Shown in pieces: positions 46,628-56,185 of a stretch of DNA of 64,000 nt (positions are counted from its first letter, which is position 1; each line of letters starts with the position of its first letter). Source of the stretch: Variovorax sp. OAS795 (GTDB lineage Bacteria > Pseudomonadota > Gammaproteobacteria > Burkholderiales > Burkholderiaceae_C); the NCBI RefSeq assembly GCF_040546685.1, contig NZ_JBEPOH010000001.1:3720001-3784000 (forward strand), given 5' to 3'. Position numbers and translations under genes: made by a program. Under the pieces are notes generated by a model. It was not told the origin of the DNA. It saw nothing but the letters and a program-made list of their open reading frames with translations, and made no database searches.

Positions 46628-46925
46628 CACGGTTTGGCGGCCCGTCGCGCCGCCGAGAGCGCCACGGACTTGAAGCCGACGCTCGGCAACACTGCCTTCG
46701 ACCGGCTAAACGAGGGGGGCCAATCGTGTCGTGCAACTGGCCGAGGTCAAGACCCGGGTGCTGTCGCCGATATAGAGTCAGGCGAATGGGCGCGCTGCAA
46801 CCATCGCCTGACCGAACCTGCCGCTGCTCACGGACCAGATTCACCAAGCATCCCCAACCGGAAGCGCGACGGCCATGGCCTTGCCGCGGTATCGAATGCT
46901 TTTAACCGCCTCACCAAAGTTCAAC
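46628..46925. other. Gap upstream of the alpha/beta hydrolase
   Basis: Nearly 300 bases. Reading frames here carry stops and look like worn coding sequence; I cannot name a source. The promoter of the hydrolase gene should be in its right end, but no strong -35/-10 pair is seen. Confidence 0.4.
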
Positions 46926-47996
46926 ATGACCAATCGAAACCTGCACCGCTCGATCACTGCCGTTTTTTTGGGGGCTGCTTTGTGTGGGACCGCATGCGCC
47001 CAACTGTTCGGCAGCTTCGGTTTCGGTGCCGACGTCTTCTCCACCAGAGGACTCGATAGCGAGAAGATCCCGTCGCAGAAGTGCACGGGCTTCTGGAAGA
47101 CGCCAAGCTTCAAGTGCGAGGGCGTCAAGGTGCCTGCATACTTTGCTCGCGTCAAGGGTGACAATCGCCAAGCGCTGGTCGTCATCAGCCCCGGTGCTGG
47201 CGGCCTCGACAAGCGCCACAGCGAGTATGCGAAGTACCTCGCCGAGAACGGCATCAACGCCGTAGTGCTGGACAACTGGCGCGCTCGTGGCATGGACCGC
47301 AGCGGCGGCGATTACGAAGTCGCACGCATAAAGGGCGGCGACGCGGTGAACATGGCCATCGATGCCATCGCTGCCATGGCCCAACTGAAGAATGCCGAGG
47401 AATGGAAGGACGCCAGGTTCGGCTTCCTCGGTGAAAGCATGGGCGGGGCTGCGGCCATCAACGTCACGCGCCCGTACATCGAGGCCATCGTGCAAGACAA
47501 GATGAACCTGCCCGCATTCAGCGCCGTCAACTTTGACGCTTCGGTGGGCCTCTACGCATCGTGCGTCGACCGTTCGGACATTGAGCGCTTCAAGAAAATC
47601 CCAGTGTTGCTGGTGTCTGGCGACAAGGACGACGTGACGCCGCCGGAGACCTGCGAGCGCCAGACCAAGTGGATGAACGAGCGCGGTGGCAATGTGACGT
47701 TCAAGGTGCTGAAAGACGCCAACCATGACTGGGACGCACCTACCCCGCTGCGTCAGACCAACTACCAGAACACTAGCAAGTGTGGCAACGTGCGTGTCGG
47801 CAACAAGTTCATCTTGGAGTCGAACGGCAAGGAGTACCCCGGTACGCCCGAAGGGTTGAACACCATGAAGGTCGATTGCCGCACTTTTGGAACGCTGTAC
47901 GGCCACCGTGGCAACCCGAAGGTCGGCTTCGACGTGTGGCTGCAGTTCCTCACGGATCACCTGCTGTCTACATCACCGACGCAGGCAGTCAAGTAG
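46926..47996 (+). CDS. Exported alpha/beta hydrolase (dienelactone-hydrolase-like)
   Basis: 356 residues. A signal peptide ends near CGTACAQ. The nucleophile elbow GESMGG (Ser near 171), LLVSGDKDDVTPPE (acid) and DANHDWDAP (His) give the catalytic triad. The lid and size match dienelactone or PET-hydrolase-like exported hydrolases. ATG at 46926; ribosome site weak. The next DNA is an IS66 fragment, so this cargo gene is at a module edge. Substrate unknown. Confidence 0.8.
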   Translation: MTNRNLHRSITAVFLGAALCGTACAQLFGSFGFGADVFSTRGLDSEKIPSQKCTGFWKTPSFKCEGVKVPAYFARVKGDNRQALVVISPGAGGLDKRHSEYAKYLAENGINAVVLDNWRARGMDRSGGDYEVARIKGGDAVNMAIDAIAAMAQLKNAEEWKDARFGFLGESMGGAAAINVTRPYIEAIVQDKMNLPAFSAVNFDASVGLYASCVDRSDIERFKKIPVLLVSGDKDDVTPPETCERQTKWMNERGGNVTFKVLKDANHDWDAPTPLRQTNYQNTSKCGNVRVGNKFILESNGKEYPGTPEGLNTMKVDCRTFGTLYGHRGNPKVGFDVWLQFLTDHLLSTSPTQAVK

Positions 47997-48048
47997 CGAC
48001 TCACCAATGACATCGCCGTCGCGTTCGGCATACTGACGTGACGAGGAG

Positions 48049-48258
48049 GTTTTCACTGCCTCGGCCGACCGTAGCCGAAGCGCCGTCGGCGGTGCCAATG
48101 CGAGCGCCAATCTCTACTCGCTGATTGAAACGGCCAAGGCCAACAACGTCGAGCCCTACCGCTACCTCGTCGCGCTGTTCAAGAAGCTGCCGTTGGCACA
48201 GACCGTCGACGACTACGAGGCGCTGTTGCCCTGGAACACCGAGCTCGGCAGCGCGTAG
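48049..48258 (+). pseudogene. IS66 family transposase (TnpC), C-terminal fragment
   Basis: The frame reads GGANASANLYSLIETAKANN then VEPYRYLVALFKKLP and YEALLPWN before the stop at 48256. That is the C-terminal element typical of IS66 TnpC. The rest of the gene is missing, so it is a leftover from a deletion or recombination. Confidence 0.82.
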
Positions 48259-48484
48259 GCCGCCCTGCGCGCACCGGTTCCGACACCACGCGCAAGGGCG
48301 TGGTTTATTGACTGCTTACATTGCAATCTGCACCTGCTAGGACACATAACGACTGATGCGTCGTTGCTTATAACTCCTCAGCGGCGCCACCACCGTGCGA
48401 CTGCGTTGTCAACATTAAGTCGAGTGTTTCGCGAGGGCGCACACTGCACTAGCATTCATGTGCGCGAAGGAACACGTTTGAGAC

Positions 48485-49340
48485 AGATGTCAGGCGACAC
48501 GACAAACTGCCCCCTGACGACATGAGGAATTGACCCCCCTCATTGCAGGAGGCCAAGATGGAAGGCAACGTGTTCGAGCAAGCTCCACGATCCGAACGGA
48601 TCGATTGGAGGCAGGCGATGCAGGCACCGGAGGACGTGGAGGCGATGCTCAAGCTGGCGTCGCTCGGCTGGGGCGCCAAGCGCATCGCCAACGAGTTGGG
48701 TTGCAGCCGCAACACCGTGCGGCGATACCTGCGCCAGGGTGGCTGGCAGCCCTATGAGTCGCCACCGCGGACCGGCCGCTTGACCGAGCATGCCGAGTGG
48801 CTTGCCGGGCAATTCCGCCAGCATCGCGGCAACTGCGATGTCGTGCGCCAAGAGCTGCTGCGCGTGCACGGCGTCGCGGTCAGCCTGCGCACGGTCGAGC
48901 GTGCGGTGGCGCATCTGCGCCGCGAGGTCCTGGCGCAGAGCGTGGCGACGGTGCGCTACGAGACGCCGCCCGGGCGGCAGTTGCAGATCGACTTCGCGGC
49001 ACCGTGCGCGTGCCGGTGGCCGACGAACCGCTGAAGGTGCATCTGTTCGTCGCGACGCTGGGCTACTCCCGACGCACCTTCGTCGCCATGTTCCTGCACG
49101 AGCGCCAGTCGGCGTGGCTGCAGGGCCTGGAAGGCGCGTTCCGGCACTTCGGCGGCACTCCACAGGAGGTGCTTGTGGACAACGCGCGGGCCCTCGTCAG
49201 CGAGCACGACCTGCAGACCCGCGAGGTCCGCTTCAACGACCGCTTCCACGCCTTCTGCCGGTACTGGAAGGTGACCCCGCGGGCTTGTGCACCGTACCGC
49301 GCCCAGACCAAGGGGAAGGACGAACGACGCCTAAGAGTGA
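48485..49340 (+). mobile_element. IS21-like insertion sequence, left part only
   Basis: TGTCAGGCGACACGACAAAC at 48490 and related repeats TGACCCCCCT at 48530 resemble IS21 left terminal repeats. The istA gene begins 48558 and stops abruptly near 49335. There is no istB and no right end, so a deletion removed the right half. Confidence 0.65.
48558..49340 (+). pseudogene. istA: IS21 transposase IstA, frameshifted and truncated
   Basis: From the ATG at 48558 the frame reads the N-terminal helix-turn-helix (LGWGAKRIANELGCSRNTVR) to TPPGRQLQIDF. A frameshift near 48996 (an extra GC or a lost base) moves to GTVRVPVADEPLKVHLFVAT, then GGTPQEVLVDNARALV and ACAPYRAQTKGKDE. Sequence similarity ends just after GKDE, so the last 40% of the transposase is gone. 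The DDE core is only partly present. It is not functional. Confidence 0.8.
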
Positions 49341-49434
49341 CGCGGGCGCATCTTCGCGTTGACGAGAAGAATATTATTTGGGCCTCAGAAAACTTGATTC
49401 GGACGAAAGCGTCGTTTAGTGAATTTGGAGTCAC

Positions 49435-50295
49435 TCAGGGTTTCCCCTTGCACTCATTGAAGCTGCCAGAGATGGTCCACGTTGTGCGCAAGTGATCTTC
49501 AAAGGCGCCTCCCATATCGAGTCCTGCCTTCTCTGCCTTTAACTTCAGACCAGCATTCACGCCGTAGTCGTCTTGGTATGAGACACCAAGCGAAAACTCT
49601 TTCATGCCGTACTTCAAACGGCCATGAGCGATGCTGCGCCAAGTCGGCTCATGGGCGTACCAAGCGAGGTCGCTAGGAACACTCGGTTCATGGTCATTGT
49701 CGAAGTCTGCCTTGAAAAGTAGAGATGATGACCGGGCAGTATTCGAGGATGCAGATGCCTCCGCCGAAACAGTTGGGACTAGAGTTGCCATCGTGGCAGA
49801 GAACTCACGGGACCAGCCGTGTACGTGTTCGACCTCGATATGCGATGCGCCAAGGCTCATGAGAAGCTCTACGGCTTCGGTGAACTTGTGCTCAAACGCC
49901 ATGCGGTGAAACATTGCAGTGGTGTAGTAAACCGTTGAAGTCGCTGGATGCGCGACATAAAGGGTTCCCGGGCGCGGATGACCAGGAGGAAAGCTGAGTT
50001 GACTCGCTTCGGTATTACTGATTTGCATCACGTTCAATCCTGAGTCACGCGCTTTCACCCAGGCGTCGTACGCTTCCTTCGCGAGCACAGCCGCGGCGCC
50101 TACCCATACCGTGATTCCCCCGATGAGCAAGGAGCCAGCCTTTACCACCTTCGCTAGATCCGATGAGGCAATTGTGGAGCCATTTGATCGAGATTCACGC
50201 ATTGCGGCCACGACCTCGTCAGCTTGGACTACTACCAGTTGGCGTTGCGAATAGGGTATTGCGGTCAAGTCGAGAGGCGATGACGATTTATGCAT
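49435..50295 (-). CDS. Unrecognised protein with one membrane-like segment
   Basis: 286 residues. Residues 50-75 are hydrophobic (KAGSLLIGGITVWVGAAAVL). The next part includes RPGTLYVAHPATSTVYYTTA and FTEAVELLMSLGASHIEVEH; the C-terminal 80 residues look like beta strands (LGVSYQDDYGVNAGLKLKA). No family named. ATG at 50295. It is separate from the genes around it and begins right after the IS21 break. Membrane effector of a defence or conflict system is one option, but only by location. Confidence 0.6.
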   Translation of the reverse strand: MHKSSSPLDLTAIPYSQRQLVVVQADEVVAAMRESRSNGSTIASSDLAKVVKAGSLLIGGITVWVGAAAVLAKEAYDAWVKARDSGLNVMQISNTEASQLSFPPGHPRPGTLYVAHPATSTVYYTTAMFHRMAFEHKFTEAVELLMSLGASHIEVEHVHGWSREFSATMATLVPTVSAEASASSNTARSSSLLFKADFDNDHEPSVPSDLAWYAHEPTWRSIAHGRLKYGMKEFSLGVSYQDDYGVNAGLKLKAEKAGLDMGGAFEDHLRTTWTISGSFNECKGKP

Positions 50296-50881
50296 ATGGC
50301 GTTTACTTATATTGGCTGATGTTAATCGGGATGAGCTCGCCCCGCGTGGAAAGCAAGGCGATGAAGGTCTGCGTCGCTCGATTCTCTGTCAAGCTCGCCG
50401 ACTGGGCAGATGCGTTCCCTGGTCAGGGCTCGAGTCGCAGGGTCGCAGCCGATCCGCGACGCGGACCTGCCGCAGGGTTTGCTACATGGTCTTCGCGGCG
50501 ATGAACAACATTGCGCAAAAGAAAGACTGTCTCAACGGCGGCCTAAGCAGCACTCCGTAAGACCGATCTGTGATCAGTCTTACTCGTTTCGGCGCGGCCG
50601 TTTTCCACGTCGCTGATCGAGCCCATGCATGTTCGTCATGTTGTCCAACCGCGCTTCCTCCCCAACTGCACGCCGCACTTGCGTGATTCGACGCGGGTCG
50701 GACTGCTTGCAGGCCAACATGGCCCGGCCCGCCCACACATACGAGCGCGAGCACAGCTCAAGCTAGGACTCTGGTGTGGATGTGAGGCGAAAGAGGGCTG
50801 GTGACGCGCCATGCCCCACCGCGCCATACAGAGAAAGTCATTTATTCGTTGCCTGCTGCTTCGCGCCCAATTCGTAAATAG
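50296..50881. other. Gap between unknown gene and small ORF
   Basis: About 585 bases. Several short open frames exist on both strands but none has a good start, composition or domain. I see no RNA gene. Reading it as a deletion scar is consistent with the nearby IS fragments. Confidence 0.4.
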
Positions 50882-51253
50882 TCAGCCGTAGCTCTTTGCA
50901 AGCCGGACGGCCTCACGCACCTCTTTAACTGACAGCTTTTCTTCAGTATCGAGCTCCTCCGTCTCCAGCAACGCGATGATTTCATCGGCCTTCTTGCCGG
51001 TCAGAAACTGTGCCGAGGAAAAGACCGTGACGCGATGGGCCTGCAGCAGCAGACGACCTTCCTCTTTCAACGTCAGAGCTCTTTCCTCATCATCCACGCG
51101 ATGCACTCGCAGCACCGCCCTGGCGCAGTCGATGGTTTTCACACGCAGTTCCTCCAGTTTCCTGGCTGCTGCCGTCGCATAGGAAAGATTGCCGAGCAGA
51201 GCGACGGCATAGAGTTGGCGAACGCTGCAATTGGTCCGCAGCCAGGCTGTCAC
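50882..51253 (-). CDS. Hypothetical protein (possible fragment)
   Basis: 123 residues from a GTG. The sequence VRQLYAVALLGNLSYATAAA and ALTLKEEGRLLLQAHRVTVF and KLSVKEVREAVRLAKSYG is coherent, helical and charged. No family recognised. A start with a ribosome site is not seen and the sequence upstream (51254-51356) continues to look coding in another frame, so this may be the end of a broken gene. Function unknown. Confidence 0.4.
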   Translation of the reverse strand: MTAWLRTNCSVRQLYAVALLGNLSYATAAARKLEELRVKTIDCARAVLRVHRVDDEERALTLKEEGRLLLQAHRVTVFSSAQFLTGKKADEIIALLETEELDTEEKLSVKEVREAVRLAKSYG

Positions 51254-51413
51254 CCCCGGTTACGACACCTTGGTGGTGCAATCGCGTGCCTGGTTGCGAC
51301 GCTATGACGACCACAAATTCTCGGCGTCTCCACCACGTTGCCAAAGTCTTCCTCAAACATCGATCGACGCGGTTTCAAGCTATTGCGGCAAGCCGTTCTC
51401 GTCAGGGGTAGAT

Positions 51414-54389
51414 TTAGCTGCCAACACGTGGGGTCAAATCCAGTCGAACGCCCTCGATTTCACGGCGATTGCTCTCACTGGCGTTTGAGAGTCGCTCCAG
51501 CAGCGCATGAGGCTCGGGCTGGCCCAGCACCAGGCGATACCAGCTGGCCTCCTCCAACAGGCGCTTCCAAGCTGTCTCCTCTCTGGAAAACGGGACGTTG
51601 AGCGCGATGGCCTTGATGGGCTGGCCCTCGCCAAAATGCCATAGCGGTGCGAGGATGCTGCTGTGCTTGCTAGTCTGCGCCTCGGCCGCCAGCAAGAGCA
51701 GTTCCCAGGGGTTTGCTGGCAAAGATGCCACGCTCGGCGGAAAGCCGAGCTCCGCAATGTTCGTCCGCACGCCCAGACTGAGATAACGATCAATTCTTCC
51801 TTCGCGTTGCTCTAGGGCCAGTGGCGAATTCGGAAGATTCCAATGCACGAGCAGCTTGCAGTACCGGTGCATATCGAGCCCTTCTTGACCTGTTGACGTT
51901 GTGGTCAACACGAACGGTGGAAACGGAGAGTTGAACGCTGTCAGCAGAGGATTGGCATGCCGGCCCTTCGCGCGTGCCAACTTCTTAGACTTGCTTTTGG
52001 TGTTCTTCTGCGCGTTCGGTTCGTCATCCATTGGACTGTCATGCTCCCCCAGGGCTCGGGCGTACATCGCAGCGCCATAAGGCGATTTTCCCTTCGCCCT
52101 CGGACGCGCGACATGAAGCCCCCCCACCGTGCTCAACGCAACATGAATCGCCTCCGCGACATCGTCCGCCAATTTATCAGCGTCCTTTTCCGAACTGTCA
52201 CGCACAAGAAGAAAAACATACTCGTCCAGCACGCTCTGAAGGTCGTGATCCAGGCAGAAACGAAGGACGCGGCGCCAGTACGGCATCCTTGCCTTCGAAC
52301 GACCACCTTCGACGATCGCCACGGCAGCGGGACGCTGGAAGAGGCGCGTGATGCTGTTCCCGATCGCAATTGCAGCGCCGAACAGCGCGCGCTTGTCTTT
52401 TTCCAATCCCGGAATGGCACGGCGCAGAGCCCGGTAGGCACATGTGCCCGGCGCTGCGGCAGCAAGTTCCGCGAGCTCATTGGCGTCCGCGCTGGCAACC
52501 ATGATTTGGTCGACGTTCTCGACTTCCTTCATGAGGTCCCGAGCTGGCCTAAGGAACGAAGCGTTCTGAGCCGATGGGTGCGGATAGGTTGGCTGCGCGT
52601 TGAGTCCAAGTGCAACGTCGACGACGTTCTGCGGGCGCGAAGCGCGGGACACCTTGAGACGCCCCGCTCCAACGAGCTGTTCCCGAATCTCCGCAATCAG
52701 CTTCGACGGCGGCAGCGCCTTCCCGACGCCTCGCATGGCTTCAAACGGATCGCTGTCTTCGGCGAATCGCCAGAGAGGCGCACCAAGCACGTAGACGGAG
52801 CGCACGGGCGTGCTTTGCCCGTCAAGCTTATTTGACCGGGAAAACTCGAGGTCTTTTTCGCGACCAGGCCGTGGCTCGAAGCACAGATTCAATGCAGTCG
52901 CGATCGCCGGGGGCGCTGCCCCCCAAGACGTAAAGACCAGGGTCTTCGACGGCAGGTCCTCGAACGGCCGGGAAGGATCGTCAATATACGACCGCGTTGG
53001 AGGAAGCCACAGCCGGCGCGCCCCCGCATCACTTCCCATCTCCTTAATCATGGCTCGCAGACGCGGGTGCACAGGGTCGACCAGTGGCGTCTTTCGACAG
53101 AGCTGCGAAGAGGTGAGTGCAGCCGGTGTCGGCAGGCGTGTGCCGAGCACCCCTGCGAAGTCCCTGCCTGTGACGTATCGGTGGCTCAGCGCGCTGACGA
53201 CGTACGGCGTGGACTTCCAGAGATCGACGAGCTCGGCAAAGCGATGGCGCTTGTTCTTCGCAGAGGGAATGGCTTTCTTGAGAAGATTCATCGCCTGGCG
53301 CAGGGCATCAAGGTCGGCCCCGCCGGGGTGTGCATCCACCGCGATTCGCTCGACGTGGGCGTCGAATGGGCGCTCCGTGCGAACCATGAAATCCCGCAGA
53401 TGATTGCCGAGGTCTTCCACGGCCTGCTGCAGCACAGGTTTGCGAATGTCGGGTGCCAGCAACGCCTCACGCATCGCCGAGAGTGCCTGCTTAACCTTTT
53501 CGACCCTGTTCGGCTGATCACGATTCAGAAATTCGACCAGTTCGAGAAAGCCCTTGTGTGGATCCTTACCGGAATGGTCGCCCGGTACGCCAGGCTGGTA
53601 TGGCGTTGCCGAGAGGACGAGCATCGGCCGCTCGAGAAGGTATTCGACTTGCGGCGTGGGCTTGCTGGTCAAGAGCCCGTCTGAGAACCGCTGAATTTCA
53701 TCGACGACGATCAAGACTGGATTCAGCTTTTGAAGAGCGCATTTCGCAAGCACTGCACGCAGCTTGCCAACGATGGCCCGCTTGTGCTTCTTGCGCAGTT
53801 GAGGATCCTTCAACCGGTCGACGATCTCGGGTTCGAGGTTTCGCTCGAAATCATCCTGTAACGCAATCGGCAAGGATCCTCGGGCGTAGTGATTGAAAGT
53901 CTCTTCGCTGACCCGATTGCCCCGGAAGAACTCACGAACTGCCGGCTCCATCATCAGCGACCGGTAGCGGCGCATGAGCAGCTTGTACAGAAGCGCACGC
54001 TCTCGCACGGAACCGAAATGGTCGCTTCGCAGATCCTTGATCGGTGTCAGCCCGATCAGTTTGCCTTGGACGCGCTGCTCGTATACCTTCTCGGCCAGCA
54101 AGCATAGAGAGCCGAAGAATTCAGGTGTCAAGCGCCTGGTCTTCAACTTGTGCAGATTCTGGCTGACGATGTGCCCACTGGAAGCAACATAAAGCACATT
54201 CGGATAACGACGGCCGGCGATCGCCTGGGCAATCACGCCTTGCGCTACCTTGGTCTTTCCGAGACCAACTTCGTCAGCGACGAGAAAACGGCGCTGACCG
54301 CCCTCGAACATGCGGTCATAAACGTGCTTCACGGTCCGCTTCTGGAACTCCTGCAGGTTCAAGTCGGCAAGCAGGTCCGAAGCGCTCAT
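51414..54389 (-). CDS. System B: large SF2 (SNF2-like) helicase
   Basis: 991 residues. Motif I ADEVGLGKTKVA near residue 39, motif II VVDEIQRF, motif III LSATPY and the C-terminal lobe with TSTGQEGLDMHRYC, HWNLPNSPLALEQREGRIDR (motifs V and VI) are all present. This is the helicase of SNF2/DISARM-DrmD-like proteins and acts on duplex DNA. ATG 54389 has GGAG eight bases upstream; an ATG-type extension to 54416 is unlikely. Its start overlaps the previous stop by four bases (ATGA). Last gene of System B. Confidence 0.88.
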   Translation of the reverse strand: MSASDLLADLNLQEFQKRTVKHVYDRMFEGGQRRFLVADEVGLGKTKVAQGVIAQAIAGRRYPNVLYVASSGHIVSQNLHKLKTRRLTPEFFGSLCLLAEKVYEQRVQGKLIGLTPIKDLRSDHFGSVRERALLYKLLMRRYRSLMMEPAVREFFRGNRVSEETFNHYARGSLPIALQDDFERNLEPEIVDRLKDPQLRKKHKRAIVGKLRAVLAKCALQKLNPVLIVVDEIQRFSDGLLTSKPTPQVEYLLERPMLVLSATPYQPGVPGDHSGKDPHKGFLELVEFLNRDQPNRVEKVKQALSAMREALLAPDIRKPVLQQAVEDLGNHLRDFMVRTERPFDAHVERIAVDAHPGGADLDALRQAMNLLKKAIPSAKNKRHRFAELVDLWKSTPYVVSALSHRYVTGRDFAGVLGTRLPTPAALTSSQLCRKTPLVDPVHPRLRAMIKEMGSDAGARRLWLPPTRSYIDDPSRPFEDLPSKTLVFTSWGAAPPAIATALNLCFEPRPGREKDLEFSRSNKLDGQSTPVRSVYVLGAPLWRFAEDSDPFEAMRGVGKALPPSKLIAEIREQLVGAGRLKVSRASRPQNVVDVALGLNAQPTYPHPSAQNASFLRPARDLMKEVENVDQIMVASADANELAELAAAAPGTCAYRALRRAIPGLEKDKRALFGAAIAIGNSITRLFQRPAAVAIVEGGRSKARMPYWRRVLRFCLDHDLQSVLDEYVFLLVRDSSEKDADKLADDVAEAIHVALSTVGGLHVARPRAKGKSPYGAAMYARALGEHDSPMDDEPNAQKNTKSKSKKLARAKGRHANPLLTAFNSPFPPFVLTTTSTGQEGLDMHRYCKLLVHWNLPNSPLALEQREGRIDRYLSLGVRTNIAELGFPPSVASLPANPWELLLLAAEAQTSKHSSILAPLWHFGEGQPIKAIALNVPFSREETAWKRLLEEASWYRLVLGQPEPHALLERLSNASESNRREIEGVRLDLTPRVGS

Positions 54390-56185
54390 CTCAACGACTC
54401 CTTCACGAGCCGCCACATGGTGGCCAAGCGCTCGTCCTCTACGTCGTCGCCGAGGGCTGCCAGAAGGCCATCGATTGTCGCGATCTCCGCCTTTGCATTG
54501 GGACCATGCACGCGTAGCAACACCTTCTCAAGGATGGGAAGACTAGGGGCACTTTCAGGCTTCGTTGCCGGCGAGCTTTTGACGGTGGGCTCATTCTTGG
54601 AGCCGCTGCCGTGACCCCTTACACCGAAGTACCAAAGCAGTTCACGGTACAGATCTGGCCTTGCTAACTGAGCCAGCGTCGCGCGGGCATCATCCCTGAG
54701 CCAGTCGAGATCTCCCTGCAGTTGCATAGCAAGCACGATCTCCAGCGGCGGACCATCACCACAGCGAAGGGTCAGGACTGCAAATGGCGTGAGTTCGATG
54801 CCAGGCTCGATCCCAAGGTCGCCGGACATGCGGGTGTTCGCGAGCAGCAGGCGAATGCAGCAGTCGCTGTAGCCGAACGGATGCATGGTGATCTCGACGC
54901 CCTGTGGCCAGTCGAACCTGTCCGCTCGAAAATCGAGGGTGATTCCGAGGATTCGCGGCGGCCCTTTCCTAACCCGCCCAACTGCGACGGCGCCAGCCAG
55001 AACGCTTCGCGCCCGACGGACCCATTCAGGGTCGGGCGTCTCGCTTGCAACCGCCATCGGGGTCAGCTCGTCCAGCAGGCTGCGGAAGGTGCGCTCCTCG
55101 TCCGGCTCACCCTGTGCAAGCAGCGCCGGCACCTGGAGCGCTTTTGCCTTCGCTACCCCGGTAACGGCCACCTCGACATTTCGTGTCCATCCGGATGGCG
55201 TGGCATTGGCGCTTGTGACTACGATTCGCGTGCCCCCGCTCTTCGACGAAGCAAGATAAATCTTTGCGTGTAGCCCGACCAGCCGTCCCTGTGCGCCTTG
55301 CTGCGGGTCGGACACGTTGTGGACCGGCACCGCTGCATCGGCGATCTTGAACACTCGGTAGTTCATGAACGCGCTGTCCGGCACATCAACCGGCCGGGTC
55401 ACGAGCCAGCGATGCGCCTTGTCAACACCGGCCTGCGCCGCAATTTGGTCGAGAAAACCCTGACGCACGAATGGCGAGATGATCAACAAGTCATCGCCCT
55501 TAATTTTCTTAAGAACCTCCTCAGCGTTTTTGCTGCCGCGATGGAACAGTCGCAGTTCCAGATCAGTGACGCCCGGCAGTGGCTGGAAGCATATGTTCCT
55601 CAGCGCATCGCCCAACTGCGTACACAGCTTGACAGCAGAGTGCGATGGATCGTTCACGAACTGCGCGAGTCCGCTGACAGCTTCGGCGAGTCCCGGGATG
55701 CGCACGCCGTTCGGCGCTTCATCGAGGACAACCACCGAATCCCACGAGTTGTCGGTCGTGAGATTGCGGGTCGCGACGACGATGCGAAAAAGGCGCTTGT
55801 CGGGCTTCTCGATGGAGTCGAACACCAGCACAAACAACTTCGGGTGAAAGGAGCCGTCCTTGATCGAGCAGGGAACGACCGCATCACCGACAAGCTTCAG
55901 CAACGGCCGGGAAGTTGCACAGCGTTTCGATATTCCAATCCGGTCTCCCTGCACCAGGAGTGTGAGGCGGGCGCCGAGGTCATAGACCTTCGAGATGCCG
56001 ACAGATTTCTGAAGGTCTTCGGCACCAAGTCCCGCAGCGAAAAGCGGAATGGTGACGAGCGTTTCGGCGTCAAGGCTATATGCAGTGCCCAAGGCACTGT
56101 CCAGGCGATATCCATCCGGCGGCAACAGCACTTCGCGCAACGTTGAGCGCCCATCCGGATCGAGCGGGATGGCTCGCTTAACCAC
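54386..56185 (-). CDS. System B: phospholipase D-family (HKD) nuclease-like protein
   Basis: 599 residues. Two PLD-type motifs are seen: HPKLFVLVF and, in the middle, LHAKIYLA followed by RIVVTSANATPSG (H-x-K ... S-A-N form). The C-terminal 150 residues have no known domain. PLD-family proteins with helicase partners are common in phage defence (for example DISARM DrmC), where they act as nucleases. GTG 56185 is chosen because GGAG lies 7 bases upstream; the ORF otherwise runs into the DUF6361 gene. It overlaps the gene before by 8 bases and the helicase gene by 4. Confidence 0.82.
   Translation of the reverse strand: MVKRAIPLDPDGRSTLREVLLPPDGYRLDSALGTAYSLDAETLVTIPLFAAGLGAEDLQKSVGISKVYDLGARLTLLVQGDRIGISKRCATSRPLLKLVGDAVVPCSIKDGSFHPKLFVLVFDSIEKPDKRLFRIVVATRNLTTDNSWDSVVVLDEAPNGVRIPGLAEAVSGLAQFVNDPSHSAVKLCTQLGDALRNICFQPLPGVTDLELRLFHRGSKNAEEVLKKIKGDDLLIISPFVRQGFLDQIAAQAGVDKAHRWLVTRPVDVPDSAFMNYRVFKIADAAVPVHNVSDPQQGAQGRLVGLHAKIYLASSKSGGTRIVVTSANATPSGWTRNVEVAVTGVAKAKALQVPALLAQGEPDEERTFRSLLDELTPMAVASETPDPEWVRRARSVLAGAVAVGRVRKGPPRILGITLDFRADRFDWPQGVEITMHPFGYSDCCIRLLLANTRMSGDLGIEPGIELTPFAVLTLRCGDGPPLEIVLAMQLQGDLDWLRDDARATLAQLARPDLYRELLWYFGVRGHGSGSKNEPTVKSSPATKPESAPSLPILEKVLLRVHGPNAKAEIATIDGLLAALGDDVEDERLATMWRLVKESLR

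Noticed and set aside
51414..56185. Calling the helicase and PLD genes a DISARM system
   Set aside because: No DUF1998 protein, DrmA-type helicase or methyltransferase is seen. Similarity to DISARM parts is at domain level only.
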